A stretch of DNA of 64,000 nucleotides from Flammeovirgaceae bacterium UBA6059 (GCA_002435755.1 DIYH01000017.1:223150-287149), one strand, 5' to 3'. Numbered from the stretch's first letter, positions 1-8,128 are shown. The notes: generated by a model not told the origin, from the letters alone. Numbers and translations are program-made.

Positions 1-131
1 ATTATGACATGTGAAATGATCTGTGAAGGTTTTGGGTGGACTTAACAATGAATTAAGTTTCACATAATACGTTAACTATAATTGGTCTAAATAATCGCGG
101 TTCTATTTTTCAAACACTTAATAACCAATAG

Positions 132-159
132 TTTGAAATGTTATTCGTGTGTAAATGTG
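132..159 (+). promoter_or_regulatory. candidate Bacteroidota-type promoter upstream of the AraC gene
   Basis: TTTG at 132-135 is followed after 16 bases by TAAATGTG at 152-159. This is one mismatch from the TAnnTTTG -7 element known for the primary sigma factor of Bacteroidota. The spacing is slightly short. The remaining bases of 1-283 are AT-rich and I see no gene in them. This is a pattern match only. Confidence 0.2.
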
Positions 160-283
160 TTAACCTCACTTTAATAGGTGGAGCGTCCTATAGTATCGTC
201 TGTCTGGAAATTCGAACAAGAATTTTTCTTCGAAAGTGACGGATTGACAAAAATTGAGGATATTGATCCAAGCTCTCTTTCTT

Positions 284-1069
284 ATGATCTACGATCCAAT
301 ACTGCACGAAATATGGAGTGAGTCATGTGCCAAGCTAAGTCGTGACCAATTTACGGTTGCTTCGACGGAGCGACGTGCAATTGACTGTAAAGTGGTCATC
401 TCAAACGAAAAGAATCTAAAGGCCAGTTGTATTATCCTACCAGATTTATGTCCACATCTCATCGTTCATGAGCCTACTAAAACCGATTCAAGGTTTCGAT
501 ATTTACTGATAGGACCAAGAAGCAAGGCTATTAGGATCGATCACCATGACCGATCTAGAACTACGGTGATTCGACTAAAACCGGGTGTTTTAAGTAGATG
601 GCTGAATATTGCGGTAGGAGAGATGCTGGATCATAGTAAGCCTGTAAATGATATATCTCCTGAGTACCATGAGCGATTGGGGCGTGCGTTTCAGGAAAAT
701 CATGATGTGAAGAGTATAATGACTCCCGTGACGCAATATGTGGAACACCAACATTTGGTTTCCTCTAGGGTTTGGGAAGGTCTAAAGGAGTATTGTCATA
801 GTACAACAAGATTAACGGTAAGCGCAGCGGCCGTGTATATTGGCACTAGTGAGCGTAATCTTTATAAAGTTTGTAAAGCTATCACGGGCATGTCCGCCAA
901 GTCGGTATTAAGAATTGAGCGCTGGACAAGGACGTTGAATAGAACAAGAGCGACGCAACGTGTTAATTGGGCGCGAGTTGCAGTGGAGGGCGGTTACTGC
1001 GACCAGTCACATATGATAGAAGATTACCAGCGATTAGTAGGGGTCACCCCGACTGCACTTTTTGAGTAG
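284..1069 (+). CDS. AraC family transcriptional regulator
   Basis: This is a DNA-binding transcription regulator of about 261 residues. The C-terminal ~90 residues form the double helix-turn-helix typical of AraC: a first helix pair around LTVSAAAVYIGTSERNLYKV, the linker helix with RIERW, and the signature stretch ending GYCDQSHMIEDYQRLVGVTP. The N-terminal ~160 residues resemble the ligand-sensing half of AraC proteins (YDPILHEIW, then a cupin-like stretch), but no ligand can be named. The frame stays open upstream to a TTG at 254; I prefer the ATG at 284 because it leads straight into the conserved-looking N-terminus. The next gene begins about 60 bases after the stop, or overlaps it if its upstream TTG is used. 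This regulator may therefore control the two secreted HExxH proteins downstream. Confidence 0.85.
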   Translation: MIYDPILHEIWSESCAKLSRDQFTVASTERRAIDCKVVISNEKNLKASCIILPDLCPHLIVHEPTKTDSRFRYLLIGPRSKAIRIDHHDRSRTTVIRLKPGVLSRWLNIAVGEMLDHSKPVNDISPEYHERLGRAFQENHDVKSIMTPVTQYVEHQHLVSSRVWEGLKEYCHSTTRLTVSAAAVYIGTSERNLYKVCKAITGMSAKSVLRIERWTRTLNRTRATQRVNWARVAVEGGYCDQSHMIEDYQRLVGVTPTALFE

Positions 1070-1130
1070 TTCCGATTTCTCCTATACTTGGTTGTTGAGC
1101 CCACTATTTTTGCTCAAACTACTTTTTGAA

Positions 1131-1727
1131 ATGAATTGCTTTTCCAGTTTGATGATCTGCCTTACTCTTTCTATGAACCATTTGTTTGGTCAGGATATAG
1201 AGAACCTTAAGATACGTTTGATTCATAATTCTGCTACCGAAGTTCAGGCGCGTGATCAGCTAACTCGGTTATTAAATGAATATCAGCCTGACATTGAGCG
1301 CTGGATATACACTGATGAGATCATAATTGATGATAGCACTTACATTCCTCACAGCCATCCAGTGTTGACCATTAACACAAGATACCTTGATAATGACCTT
1401 AGGCAGTTATCTACATTCGTGCATGAGCAATTTCACTGGTTGGAAGAAGAACGATCTGAGCAGCGCGAATTGGCCATTACTGACTTTAAGAAAGTATATC
1501 CGGATGTTCCGGCTAGAGGAGGGATGGGTGCAAGGAGCGTTTACAGTACTTACCTACATCTCGTAGTATGCGATTTAGAATATCAGGCGATGACTAAGCT
1601 CCTAGGTGAAGATAAAGCACGGGACCTGTTAGCTGACAAGTCTTACTATCGTTGGATCTATGATCAAGTACTCAATGACAAGAGAGTTAGAGAAATAAAC
1701 GCTAAACACGGGTTTATAATAGACTAG
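1131..1727 (+). CDS. secreted protein with HExxH zinc-metallopeptidase motif
   Basis: This is a protein of about 198 residues that I do not recognise. It begins with a probable Sec signal peptide (MNCFSSLMICLTLSMNHLFG). It carries HEQFH at residues 98-102, a perfect HExxH zinc-binding/catalytic motif in a predicted helix (FVHEQFHWLEEE). The acidic residues after the motif and a helical C-terminus would suit a gluzincin-like fold, but the third zinc ligand cannot be assigned by eye. The frame is open from a TTG at 1062, inside the AraC gene; the ATG at 1131 places the signal peptide correctly at the N-terminus. It is followed after 3 bases by a second HExxH protein, so the two are probably co-transcribed. 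Function is inferred only from the motif and the export signal. Confidence 0.6.
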   Translation: MNCFSSLMICLTLSMNHLFGQDIENLKIRLIHNSATEVQARDQLTRLLNEYQPDIERWIYTDEIIIDDSTYIPHSHPVLTINTRYLDNDLRQLSTFVHEQFHWLEEERSEQRELAITDFKKVYPDVPARGGMGARSVYSTYLHLVVCDLEYQAMTKLLGEDKARDLLADKSYYRWIYDQVLNDKRVREINAKHGFIID

Positions 1728-1730
1728 TCA

Positions 1731-2738
1731 ATGAGAAATACCTTCCTAATTTACGTCCTGATATTTGTGATAGGGGTTGCGAAAGCAAAAGACTATTTAC
1801 ATCCCTCTCCTTCCGATCCAGGCTACTTGGATGAGAGCCATCGGTTTATGTTTTTCGAGAGCTACTGGCTCAATATGCAGCACTGGATGTACAATATGAG
1901 CCTCTATGCACAGGATACTCCTATCAACGAAGTGATTGGAGAACGATATAATGACTTTAGCGATAGCGAGAAAGAGGTTATTGATACATCAGTAGACTAC
2001 TATCAGCGTGAGGTACTACAACACGATCTGCGTTTTGGGGAGTTGACTTTCTACTTCAAGCGTTGGGTGATTACCCAATCAGCAGCGGAACTGGTTGATG
2101 TTCCACAAGAGTTTCAAGGAATAGCGGGCGTTCTTCAGCAGATGAAGTCGATTTATGACAGTTACTACTGGCCGGAGCATCACCAACAAAATCTCAAAGT
2201 ATTGAGTGAAAACATTGAAATGATCAAGGCATTGGAAGATACTGCGGTCACTGACCTGGAGAAGATATGTCATGCGAGTTGGCAGGAAGAGAAGATAAGG
2301 GTAGATATCTCGTATCATTCCAAGTATGAACGACCTTATACCACCATTACCCCAGCGGCTCATATAGTGATGGACAGCAAGCGCAATCATTCGCCGATAG
2401 GCAATTGGTTTGAACTGTTGCTACATGAGACCAGTCATCATATGATACATGACTCACATGGTTTCGTAGGTGGGACGATCCTCGATGTAGCTAATATTGG
2501 AAACTATCGTTTACCACGCCAGCTGTCCCATAGCTATCTTTTCTATTTTTCAGGTATAGTGGCTCGAAGACATCTGCAGGCCTATGATCCCGATTATGAG
2601 CTGTACATGATGCGTCGTGGAGTATTCAAGAAGCTCCATGAAGTACTCGAGAAGCACCTTGATCCATATATCACAGGTAACATCTCGCTGCATGACGCTA
2701 CCGTCAACCTGATGGAAGACTATTGGCAACCTGATTAA
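1731..2738 (+). CDS. secreted protein with HExxH(H) motif, putative metallopeptidase
   Basis: This is a protein of 335 residues with an N-terminal signal peptide (MRNTFLIYVLIFVIGVAKA) and an export-competent start directly after the previous gene. It contains LLHETSHHMIHD with HETSH at residues 232-236, a good HExxH zinc-binding motif. The motif lies in the second half of the protein, after a long helical region rich in Tyr and Trp. It shares little visible sequence with the preceding HExxH protein outside the motif, so the pair is not an obvious recent duplication. The three-base gap to the upstream gene argues for translational coupling. Substrate and family are unknown to me. A periplasmic or surface peptidase is the simplest reading, but the motif alone does not prove catalysis. 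Confidence 0.55.
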   Translation: MRNTFLIYVLIFVIGVAKAKDYLHPSPSDPGYLDESHRFMFFESYWLNMQHWMYNMSLYAQDTPINEVIGERYNDFSDSEKEVIDTSVDYYQREVLQHDLRFGELTFYFKRWVITQSAAELVDVPQEFQGIAGVLQQMKSIYDSYYWPEHHQQNLKVLSENIEMIKALEDTAVTDLEKICHASWQEEKIRVDISYHSKYERPYTTITPAAHIVMDSKRNHSPIGNWFELLLHETSHHMIHDSHGFVGGTILDVANIGNYRLPRQLSHSYLFYFSGIVARRHLQAYDPDYELYMMRRGVFKKLHEVLEKHLDPYITGNISLHDATVNLMEDYWQPD

Positions 2739-2793
2739 ATGTGACAGTTGTAGTGATATCACTATCTTGGAGTGTAAATCAGATGCTTCGACT

Positions 2794-3666
2794 ATGCTTC
2801 AGGATCGCAAACTGATACTGCTTGTTACGGGATTGGTCCTATTGGTATTTTTTGAGTCTGGTCAGCAGTACTACTACATTGTCACTTTTGACCTGTCTAA
2901 TGCTGCGGTGGACTACTGGGGTATACTGCTAGGGCATGCCTATCGGTGGGTGATCTGGCTCATACTTTCTGCGCCATTCTGGTATTGGCTATCACAAAAG
3001 GCTCCTAAGCAACCTAATCTGATAGCGATTACAGCACATTTGAGCGTATTGCTTGTCATGCTCAATTTGAATTTTCTTGCCATGAGTATGTTACAGATGT
3101 GGCGGTTTTCTGACAGTTTCAGCTTTGCCAACCTGTCGGAGCTTTATACTTTTTATGGATTCCAAAAAGGTCCGATTTATCTGATAGCCTATTTATTGAC
3201 TTATTTCTACTTTTTCTATGAGCGCAAGACGAGTGAGTATGACCTTCTTGTCAAGGACCATCACGATCTACAGCAATTGCTTGAACTCGACTCCCAGCGT
3301 TCTACTCCTACCGGAATGTCAGTACTGACTGCCAAAATTGGTGATTCTAAGCATCTTATACCTGTGGACCAAATCAAGTATATCGAGGCAGATGATTATT
3401 GCGTGAATATTTATACTGCTGCCGAGAAGAAGTTCGTGCTTCGCGCGAGTCTTAAACATCTTGGGCAAGACCTACCGGAATCTTTCTTGAGAGTACATCG
3501 AAGTTATCTGGTCAATTTCAACTATGTGACCAGTTTGAAATTAGGTGATCAAAGACCACATTTACTTACAACGGCGGGTGATGCCATTCCGGTGGCTAAG
3601 TCGCGATATGCGCAGCTCAACCGCTCACTGAGCAGATCTAACGGAGCACTTGGGACCATAGGTTAG
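2794..3666 (+). CDS. membrane-bound LytTR family transcriptional regulator
   Basis: This is a regulator of about 290 residues. The first ~150 residues hold four predicted membrane helices (LILLVTGLVLLVFF; WVIWLILSAPFWYWL; a hydrophobic run around LSVLLVMLNLNFLAM; and IYLIAYLLTYFYFFY). A short linker is followed by a LytTR DNA-binding domain at about residues 180-280 (IKYIEADDYCVNIYT, then SFLRVHRSYLVNF, then IPVAKSRYAQL). LytTR proteins of this layout in Bacteroidota couple a membrane domain directly to DNA binding without a receiver domain. The frame is open to a TTG at 2767; the ATG at 2794 places the first membrane helix near the start. It ends six bases before a convergent gene. Its place after the two HExxH genes suggests, but does not show, a role in controlling them. 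Confidence 0.8.
   Translation: MLQDRKLILLVTGLVLLVFFESGQQYYYIVTFDLSNAAVDYWGILLGHAYRWVIWLILSAPFWYWLSQKAPKQPNLIAITAHLSVLLVMLNLNFLAMSMLQMWRFSDSFSFANLSELYTFYGFQKGPIYLIAYLLTYFYFFYERKTSEYDLLVKDHHDLQQLLELDSQRSTPTGMSVLTAKIGDSKHLIPVDQIKYIEADDYCVNIYTAAEKKFVLRASLKHLGQDLPESFLRVHRSYLVNFNYVTSLKLGDQRPHLLTTAGDAIPVAKSRYAQLNRSLSRSNGALGTIG
3307..3316 (+). repeat. dispersed 10-mer CCTACCGGAA, copy 1
   Basis: This exact copy lies inside the LytTR gene in the linker, read in the PTG phase (CCT ACC GGA). It is one of at least 14 copies of this word in the window. A second copy in the same orientation lies 164 bases downstream in the same gene. Confidence 0.75.
3471..3480 (+). repeat. dispersed 10-mer CCTACCGGAA, copy 2
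   Basis: This exact copy lies in the LytTR domain, preceded by A and followed by T, and is read as Leu-Pro-Glu (CTA CCG GAA). Confidence 0.75.
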
Positions 3667-3672
3667 TCGTTT

Positions 3673-4131
3673 CTAATCCCTTATGACCGTTGTTGCAGCT
3701 ACTAAGTTTGGCATCAGCACAAGTTCCTTTTCCCGCATACCATTTTGATCCCGTACTACAAGTCTTGCCGGTCTGTTGAGTTTTATTGGAGCATCGAGTT
3801 CTTTATGCTGGAGCCTGACTTTCGCGAGATATAGCGTATCATTTAGGTCAACGATACTCCGTTCATGGCTTATCTCAATATTAAGATATTGAGCCTCTGC
3901 AAGATTCTGTACATAGAGCTTTTTTTGAAGCTTTCCGGTGTTTTGATCAAAAAGGTCCGGGAGTTTGATCTCATAAGATTTGCCAGGAAACAACCTGAGC
4001 GTATCTTGTTGGAGTTCATGTGACGATAATGGAACCAGGTTGTTGTGTGTCCTTTGAGCTATTTGCCAGCTTTGGGCATTTGTCAGATAGCTGATCAGCA
4101 ATGCGATCAACACTACTACGTATTTTTTCAT
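3673..4131 (-). CDS. secreted protein of unknown function
   Basis: This protein of 152 residues is not one I recognise. It has a clear signal peptide (MKKYVVVLIALLISYLTNAQ), so it is exported to the periplasm or surface. The mature part alternates short hydrophobic and polar stretches with many Leu, Arg and Lys residues, as expected for a small beta-sandwich. There is no cysteine lipobox and no catalytic motif that I can see. It stands alone on the minus strand, convergent with the LytTR gene (gap 6 bases), with its own upstream region of about 180 bases toward the TrhA gene. Confidence 0.6.
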   Translation of the reverse strand: MKKYVVVLIALLISYLTNAQSWQIAQRTHNNLVPLSSHELQQDTLRLFPGKSYEIKLPDLFDQNTGKLQKKLYVQNLAEAQYLNIEISHERSIVDLNDTLYLAKVRLQHKELDAPIKLNRPARLVVRDQNGMREKELVLMPNLVAATTVIRD

Positions 4132-4309
4132 CTCTGTTTAGCAGCTGATTATAGTATTGACTGCCGAACAGAGTGATTAATTCTAATGTTTGAAATATGC
4201 TATTTTTCTTAGTTACAGATGTATGTAATGCTCGTTATCGATAAGACCGCTTTTGTAATGAGCGCAGGAATGACAGTTAACAGTGGGGTATGAGGTAACC
4301 TGGAAACAG

Positions 4310-4960
4310 TTAGAAAATGTACATGACCATCATAATGTAGTGGAGGATGCTTCCCGCCATGACGAACAAATGCCATACGAAATGAGCAAGCTTCATTCTG
4401 TAGTCGATGATATAAAATACAATTCCTATTGTATAGGCTAATCCACCAGCCACCAGGAGCCAAAACGCTCCAGTAGGAAGAAGTGTCTTTACCAGTTCGA
4501 TTTTGAAGATAATGATCCAACCCATCAGCGCGTACATAAGTGTAGAGATCAGGTTGAACCTGCCAGTGTAGAAAATCTTGAGGATGATGCCGATCAAAGC
4601 CAGAGTCCATTGCAATCCAAAAAATGTCCATCCTGTGGTGCCGCCTATTGTAATGAGTAGAACAGGGGTGTACGTACCCGCAATAAGTAAGTAGATACCA
4701 CAATGATCTAGTATGTTGAAGATGTACTTTGCTTTCTGATGTCGAAGGCCGTGATAGACTGAAGAGAAGGAATATAAAAGCACTAAGCTCAGTCCATAGA
4801 AGAGAGCGCTAAAAAGACTCCAATCCTTTTCGCTCCTTGCTCCCAGGACTATGAGTACCACTAAACCACCTATAGCAGTGAGACCGGTGATACCATGCGA
4901 GACAGAGTTAAACCACTCTTCAAAATGACTTTGTTCTTTCGCCTTTTCGATAATGCGAAT
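4310..4960 (-). CDS. trhA: TrhA/hemolysin III (PAQR) family membrane protein, non-canonical start
   Basis: This is an integral membrane protein of the hemolysin III / TrhA (YqfA) branch of the PAQR superfamily, with seven predicted helices. Family signatures are visible: FEEWFNSVSHG at the N-terminus, SSVYHGL, DHCGIYLLIAGTYTP and a C-terminal FVWHLFVMAGS, which together supply the Ser, Asp and His residues of the putative metal site. TrhA proteins are linked to membrane-lipid homeostasis. The homologous sequence runs upstream through EEWFNS to an in-frame TAA at 4961-4963. Within that stretch there is no ATG, and the first GTG (4861) falls inside the first membrane helix. ATT codons at 4960 and 4954 are the only plausible starts that keep the full ~216-residue length. 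The gene may use ATT, carry a mutated start, or reflect a base error. Confidence 0.75.
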   Translation of the reverse strand: MRIIEKAKEQSHFEEWFNSVSHGITGLTAIGGLVVLIVLGARSEKDWSLFSALFYGLSLVLLYSFSSVYHGLRHQKAKYIFNILDHCGIYLLIAGTYTPVLLITIGGTTGWTFFGLQWTLALIGIILKIFYTGRFNLISTLMYALMGWIIIFKIELVKTLLPTGAFWLLVAGGLAYTIGIVFYIIDYRMKLAHFVWHLFVMAGSILHYIMMVMYIF

Positions 4961-5184
4961 TTACAGTTGGGATTCGGAGCAACAGCAGGTATTTGAGTTT
5001 TAGTTCATTTCACAGACATCATCAGTTTCCCACATGATAAGATCAGTATATTATGAAATTCAGTTATTAAACTTTTAGGTCCGTACCTATGTAGTAAGGT
5101 GGCTTAATCACTCTTTGAAGGAAGAAGTTCGAAACTTTGCCTGGATGAATCTAAGAACGATTTTTCGTTCAACGGCTGTTAGTG

Positions 5185-5796
5185 CTAGTATTCTATTATT
5201 CTTGGTATTTTGCTGCTAGAGGAATACAGCTTTTTGATCTCTTTGAAGTTGTCTTTGGTGACTTTATCACCCGTCTTGATATGGTGCTCAATCGCGATGA
5301 AGTAGTCTTCAATCAACTTAGTAAAGCTACCCTTCATCATGCCCCCTAAGAACGCCGGCTTGGTTCTGTACTGCATATCAAAGGTCATCCGACTTTTACC
5401 GTTACCTAGATCCTCTACACTATAAACCGCCCTGGTCAACTCAGGGTCTACCGGAAACTTTCCCGCTTGAAATACCTGATTAGTAAAGCTCTTTTCTTCT
5501 CGAGAGAAGTTGATCATTCGCTCTTTAAGATACTGAGTGTGACTATCATTGAAATAGCAAACACGTTCTGCACCTTCTTCTCCTTTCAAGGAGCCGTTGA
5601 TGTAGTCTGATGAAACGATCTTGGGGTGCGAATAGGCTACTCCGCCATAGTCTTCTGCTACCACTTTCCATACCTCATGAGCAGGTACTAGGAGGATTTT
5701 CGTGATATGTAGTTCTTTTACTTTTTTCCGACCTAAGGCAGCAAAGCCAACCACGATCAGTACAGTCATCATTATTAAACTCACAGTCATCTTCAT
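5185..5796 (-). CDS. SRPBCC (START-like) family protein
   Basis: This protein of 203 residues has an N-terminal hydrophobic segment (SLIMMTVLIVVGFAAL) that anchors or exports it. A ~160-residue SRPBCC/START-like helix-grip domain follows. The typical opening is visible (HITKILLVPAHEVWKVVAEDYGG), with later strands around GEEGAERVCYF and RMTFDMQYRTKP and a long C-terminal helix (LIEDYFIAIEHHIKTG). This fold binds small hydrophobic ligands. It lies 56 bases downstream of an ECF-type sigma factor on the same strand, so the two may be co-transcribed. Another SRPBCC-domain protein is encoded divergently on the other side of the sigma gene. The ligand is unknown. Confidence 0.75.
   Translation of the reverse strand: MKMTVSLIMMTVLIVVGFAALGRKKVKELHITKILLVPAHEVWKVVAEDYGGVAYSHPKIVSSDYINGSLKGEEGAERVCYFNDSHTQYLKERMINFSREEKSFTNQVFQAGKFPVDPELTRAVYSVEDLGNGKSRMTFDMQYRTKPAFLGGMMKGSFTKLIEDYFIAIEHHIKTGDKVTKDNFKEIKKLYSSSSKIPRIIEY
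5447..5456 (+). repeat. near-match (9 of 10) to the dispersed 10-mer
   Basis: TCTACCGGAA lies inside the SRPBCC gene, antisense to it (FPVD in the gene's frame). Two other 9-base matches to CTACCGGAA/TTCCGGTAG lie at 31161-31169 and 48515-48523. Confidence 0.4.
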
Positions 5797-5852
5797 CTTT
5801 TAATTTTTTAGTTCTGCGAGCTTAGATGAGAAGTCGGGTAGGGTGTTACAGG

Positions 5853-6737
5853 CTAGTTGAGATTGAATATGGAAATTACACGCTCATTTTTTAGAAAATC
5901 ATCTATGAAGGTCTTTTTGTCGAAGCTTTCTTTCAATGGAAGTTGAGCATGAAGCTGACGGTATTTGTTATCCATGATGTCAAGTATCTCATCAGCATCA
6001 TCTGATATGTATTCTTGAAATTTGCCATACTCCTTACGATTGAAGAGCAGGTTTTTACTATCCAAAGGGCCGCATTCCATCGCAGCAGTGACCTTCTTTT
6101 GGCATCTACATGGGTTGGCCTTGTTGACAAGACCACATTTGTTATTCATAAAGCTGAATAGGTCTTTTCTAGCTCTTGAGAGTCTTATCCTGAAATTTCC
6201 CTTGCTGATGTTCATCAATTCAGCACCGATCGTATGATCAGCATCAAAGAGCTCACCGATAATATAAACCAGTCTTTGTTCCCTGGTAAGACATAAAAGC
6301 ATTCCTGACATACAGCCAAGGTTCATTTCTCTTATTTCCTCTTTTCGTTCTTCTTGCTCCATCTCGCTCAGGTCAACGTCTCTAAGAGAAGCCAGCCTTT
6401 CGCCGAAAGCTTCGAAGCTCTCATTGATGACAGTCTCGCGGGTTTGTTTTTTCATTTGAAGGAAATGGTTCACTGCGATTCTGTAGAGCCAGGTCCTGAA
6501 TTTAGACCTCCCTTCAAATTGAGAGAGTTTAGTCATAGCCTTGATCAGCACTTCCTGAGTCACATCCTGTGCATCGACAGGATTTTGCACCATCTTCCAG
6601 GAAATGTTATAGACGTAGGGTTGATGCTTTTTGATTAGCTGTTCCAAGGCGTTTTTATCTCCTTTTAAGCTGGAGTTTATCAAATCTTCATCTTCCTTAT
6701 CACTTGAATAGGTCGTTCGAAACGGGTTTTCGATCAT
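5853..6737 (-). CDS. ECF-type RNA polymerase sigma factor with Cys-containing C-terminal extension
   Basis: This sigma-70 family factor has 294 residues, well above the ~190 usual for ECF sigmas. Region 2 is clear at about residues 30-105 (QPYVYNISWKMVQNPVDAQD, then FRTWLYRIAVNHF). Region 4 lies around residues 140-200 (LTREQRLVYIIGELF, then ISKGNFRIRLSRARKDL). After it comes an extension of about 90 residues that starts with a cysteine cluster, CGLVNKANPCRCQKK, with one further Cys ten residues later; this could bind a metal or sense redox state. I recall related motifs in some ECF subfamilies but cannot check. No anti-sigma gene is adjacent. The neighbours are two SRPBCC-domain genes, one downstream and one divergent. 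Confidence 0.85.
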   Translation of the reverse strand: MIENPFRTTYSSDKEDEDLINSSLKGDKNALEQLIKKHQPYVYNISWKMVQNPVDAQDVTQEVLIKAMTKLSQFEGRSKFRTWLYRIAVNHFLQMKKQTRETVINESFEAFGERLASLRDVDLSEMEQEERKEEIREMNLGCMSGMLLCLTREQRLVYIIGELFDADHTIGAELMNISKGNFRIRLSRARKDLFSFMNNKCGLVNKANPCRCQKKVTAAMECGPLDSKNLLFNRKEYGKFQEYISDDADEILDIMDNKYRQLHAQLPLKESFDKKTFIDDFLKNERVISIFNLN

Positions 6738-6804
6738 GGTTTTTCTTTTTTTGATTTCCTTTTATCGCAAGTGTTACAACCCCGGCTTCTTTTTTTACCC
6801 ACAC

Positions 6805-6812
6805 CAAAGGTA
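6805..6812 (-). promoter_or_regulatory. candidate -7 element for the sigma factor gene
   Basis: On the minus strand this reads TACCTTTG, an exact match to the TAnnTTTG -7 consensus of Bacteroidota. It lies about 70 bases upstream of the sigma-factor ATG at 6737. I do not see a convincing -33 TTTG at the right spacing, so support is partial. Confidence 0.35.
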
Positions 6813-6828
6813 GTGTTTACGGTAGCTG

Positions 6829-6857
6829 TTGACATCCAGCCATAAAATCCCTAGATT
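6829..6857 (+). promoter_or_regulatory. candidate promoter for the SRPBCC/GyrI-like gene
   Basis: TTGACA at 6829-6834 and TAGATT at 6852-6857 are separated by exactly 17 bases, 24 bases before the ATG at 6882. The hexamers resemble the general sigma-70 consensus rather than the Bacteroidota one. The -10 hexamer lies within the small inverted repeat CTAGA-TTCA-TCTAG, a possible operator. Confidence 0.35.
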
Positions 6858-6881
6858 CATCTAGAATCAAACCACTTTATT

Positions 6882-7805
6882 ATGCCCAAGATGCACATTT
6901 CAAAATCAAAACTGATTCAAGCTAAAACAGATCATGTATTTAGTATCCTGAGCGATTTTCATCATTGGCATGCATGGTCACCATGGTTGATCATGGACCC
7001 AGAAGCAAATGTAGATGTAGCTGAAGATGGTAAATCCTATGAGTGGAAAGGCAATCGTGTTGGAAGCGGTAACATGCAGGTGATCAGTGAAGAAAAGGAC
7101 AGGTCTATCGATTATGATCTGACATTCCTGACTCCATGGAAATCTACAGCTAAAGTTCGGTTTGAGTTAGCACAAAAGGGTGACGATACTGAAGTGACCT
7201 GGCTTATGGACAGTAGCCTGCCATTCTTTATGTTTTGGATGAAGAAAATGATGGAAGCTTATGTAGGTATGGACTATGACCGTGGACTAAGCTTGCTAAA
7301 GGATTATGCAGAAGATGGCAAAGTTCACTCGAGGCTCGATTTCAAAGGGTATGAGCAGTTTGATGGCTACAAATATATTGGTGTAAAGACAGACTGTAGC
7401 ATGGATAATGTTGGGCCTTCTATGGAACAGGATTTTGAAAAGCTCTGGTCATATATGAAAGGTAAAGAAGACAGTATTGCAGAGAAGCCATTTTCCATTT
7501 ACCATAAATGGGACATGGTCAAGAATAAAGCTTCTTACACTACTGGTGTTCCTGTGAAAAGTATACCTGATGACCTACCGGAAAATATGATCAGCGGAAA
7601 CATGCCTTCAAGTAAGGTCTACACATTAGCGCATCATGGACCGTACGAGCATTTGGGTAATGCCTGGAGTACGATGTATTCAATGCATCGCAACAAAGAA
7701 TTGAAACTCAATAAGAAAATGCATCCTTTTGAAGTGTATGTCACAGATCCAGGTACCACGAGTGGTGATGATCTGATCACGGAAATAAAGTTTGCGGTCA
7801 AATGA
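6882..7805 (+). CDS. SRPBCC domain fused to GyrI-like/AraC effector-binding domain
   Basis: This protein of 307 residues has two ligand-binding domains. Residues 1-145 are an SRPBCC/polyketide-cyclase-like domain (KSKLIQAKTDHVFSILSDFH, then WHAWSPWLIMDP). Residues ~155-307 form a GyrI-like small-molecule-binding domain of the kind attached to AraC/MerR regulators (SRLDFKGYEQFDGYKYIGVK at the start, GPYEHLGNAWSTMYSMH in the middle, PFEVYVTDPGTT at the end). There is no DNA-binding domain and no signal peptide, so it is likely cytosolic. It is transcribed away from the ECF sigma gene and overlaps the next gene by four bases (ATGA), which implies coupled translation. The ligand is unknown. Confidence 0.8.
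   Translation: MPKMHISKSKLIQAKTDHVFSILSDFHHWHAWSPWLIMDPEANVDVAEDGKSYEWKGNRVGSGNMQVISEEKDRSIDYDLTFLTPWKSTAKVRFELAQKGDDTEVTWLMDSSLPFFMFWMKKMMEAYVGMDYDRGLSLLKDYAEDGKVHSRLDFKGYEQFDGYKYIGVKTDCSMDNVGPSMEQDFEKLWSYMKGKEDSIAEKPFSIYHKWDMVKNKASYTTGVPVKSIPDDLPENMISGNMPSSKVYTLAHHGPYEHLGNAWSTMYSMHRNKELKLNKKMHPFEVYVTDPGTTSGDDLITEIKFAVK
7574..7583 (+). repeat. dispersed 10-mer CCTACCGGAA, copy 3
   Basis: This exact copy lies inside the SRPBCC/GyrI-like gene, preceded by A and followed by A, and is read as Leu-Pro-Glu. Confidence 0.75.
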
Positions 7806-8128
7806 CGCGAGAAGAAGTGTTGGAGCATTTTAAAGCAGTGATTGCGCTACATCCTGAGATCAAGCTCAAAGGTAAAACTATGCCATATACCTCGGCCAAT
7901 GGTCACATGTTCAGTAGTCTCAATAAAGTAGGCGAACTTGGGCTAAGGCTAGGGAAGGAGGACCGAGAACAGTTCCTGACTGACCATAAGACTGAGCTTT
8001 TTGTGACATACAATACCATTATGAAAGAGTATGTCAAAGTACCCGAATCACTGCTCAAAGAACCTGAAGCGATGCTTCCTTATCTTGAAAAGAGCTATCA
8101 ATATGTGCTCAGTTTGAAACCGAAGTAG
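7802..8128 (+). CDS. small TfoX-like protein
   Basis: This protein of 108 residues is probably cytosolic. The layout resembles the N-terminal domain of TfoX/Sxy-like proteins: a first helix, GKTMPYTSANGHMFSSLN, then LGLRLGKEDREQFL and a C-terminal helix ending YVLSLKPK. The match is by eye and moderate. Its ATG overlaps the stop codon of the preceding SRPBCC/GyrI-like gene, so the two are translationally coupled and likely work together. The 166 bases between its stop and the convergent permease gene hold no gene that I can support. Confidence 0.55.
   Translation: MTREEVLEHFKAVIALHPEIKLKGKTMPYTSANGHMFSSLNKVGELGLRLGKEDREQFLTDHKTELFVTYNTIMKEYVKVPESLLKEPEAMLPYLEKSYQYVLSLKPK

Noticed and set aside
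4209..4703. Minus-strand open frame of 164 codons overlapping the TrhA gene
   Set aside because: It is a shifted frame of the same strand, with His/Tyr-rich odd composition; the TrhA frame has clear family motifs.
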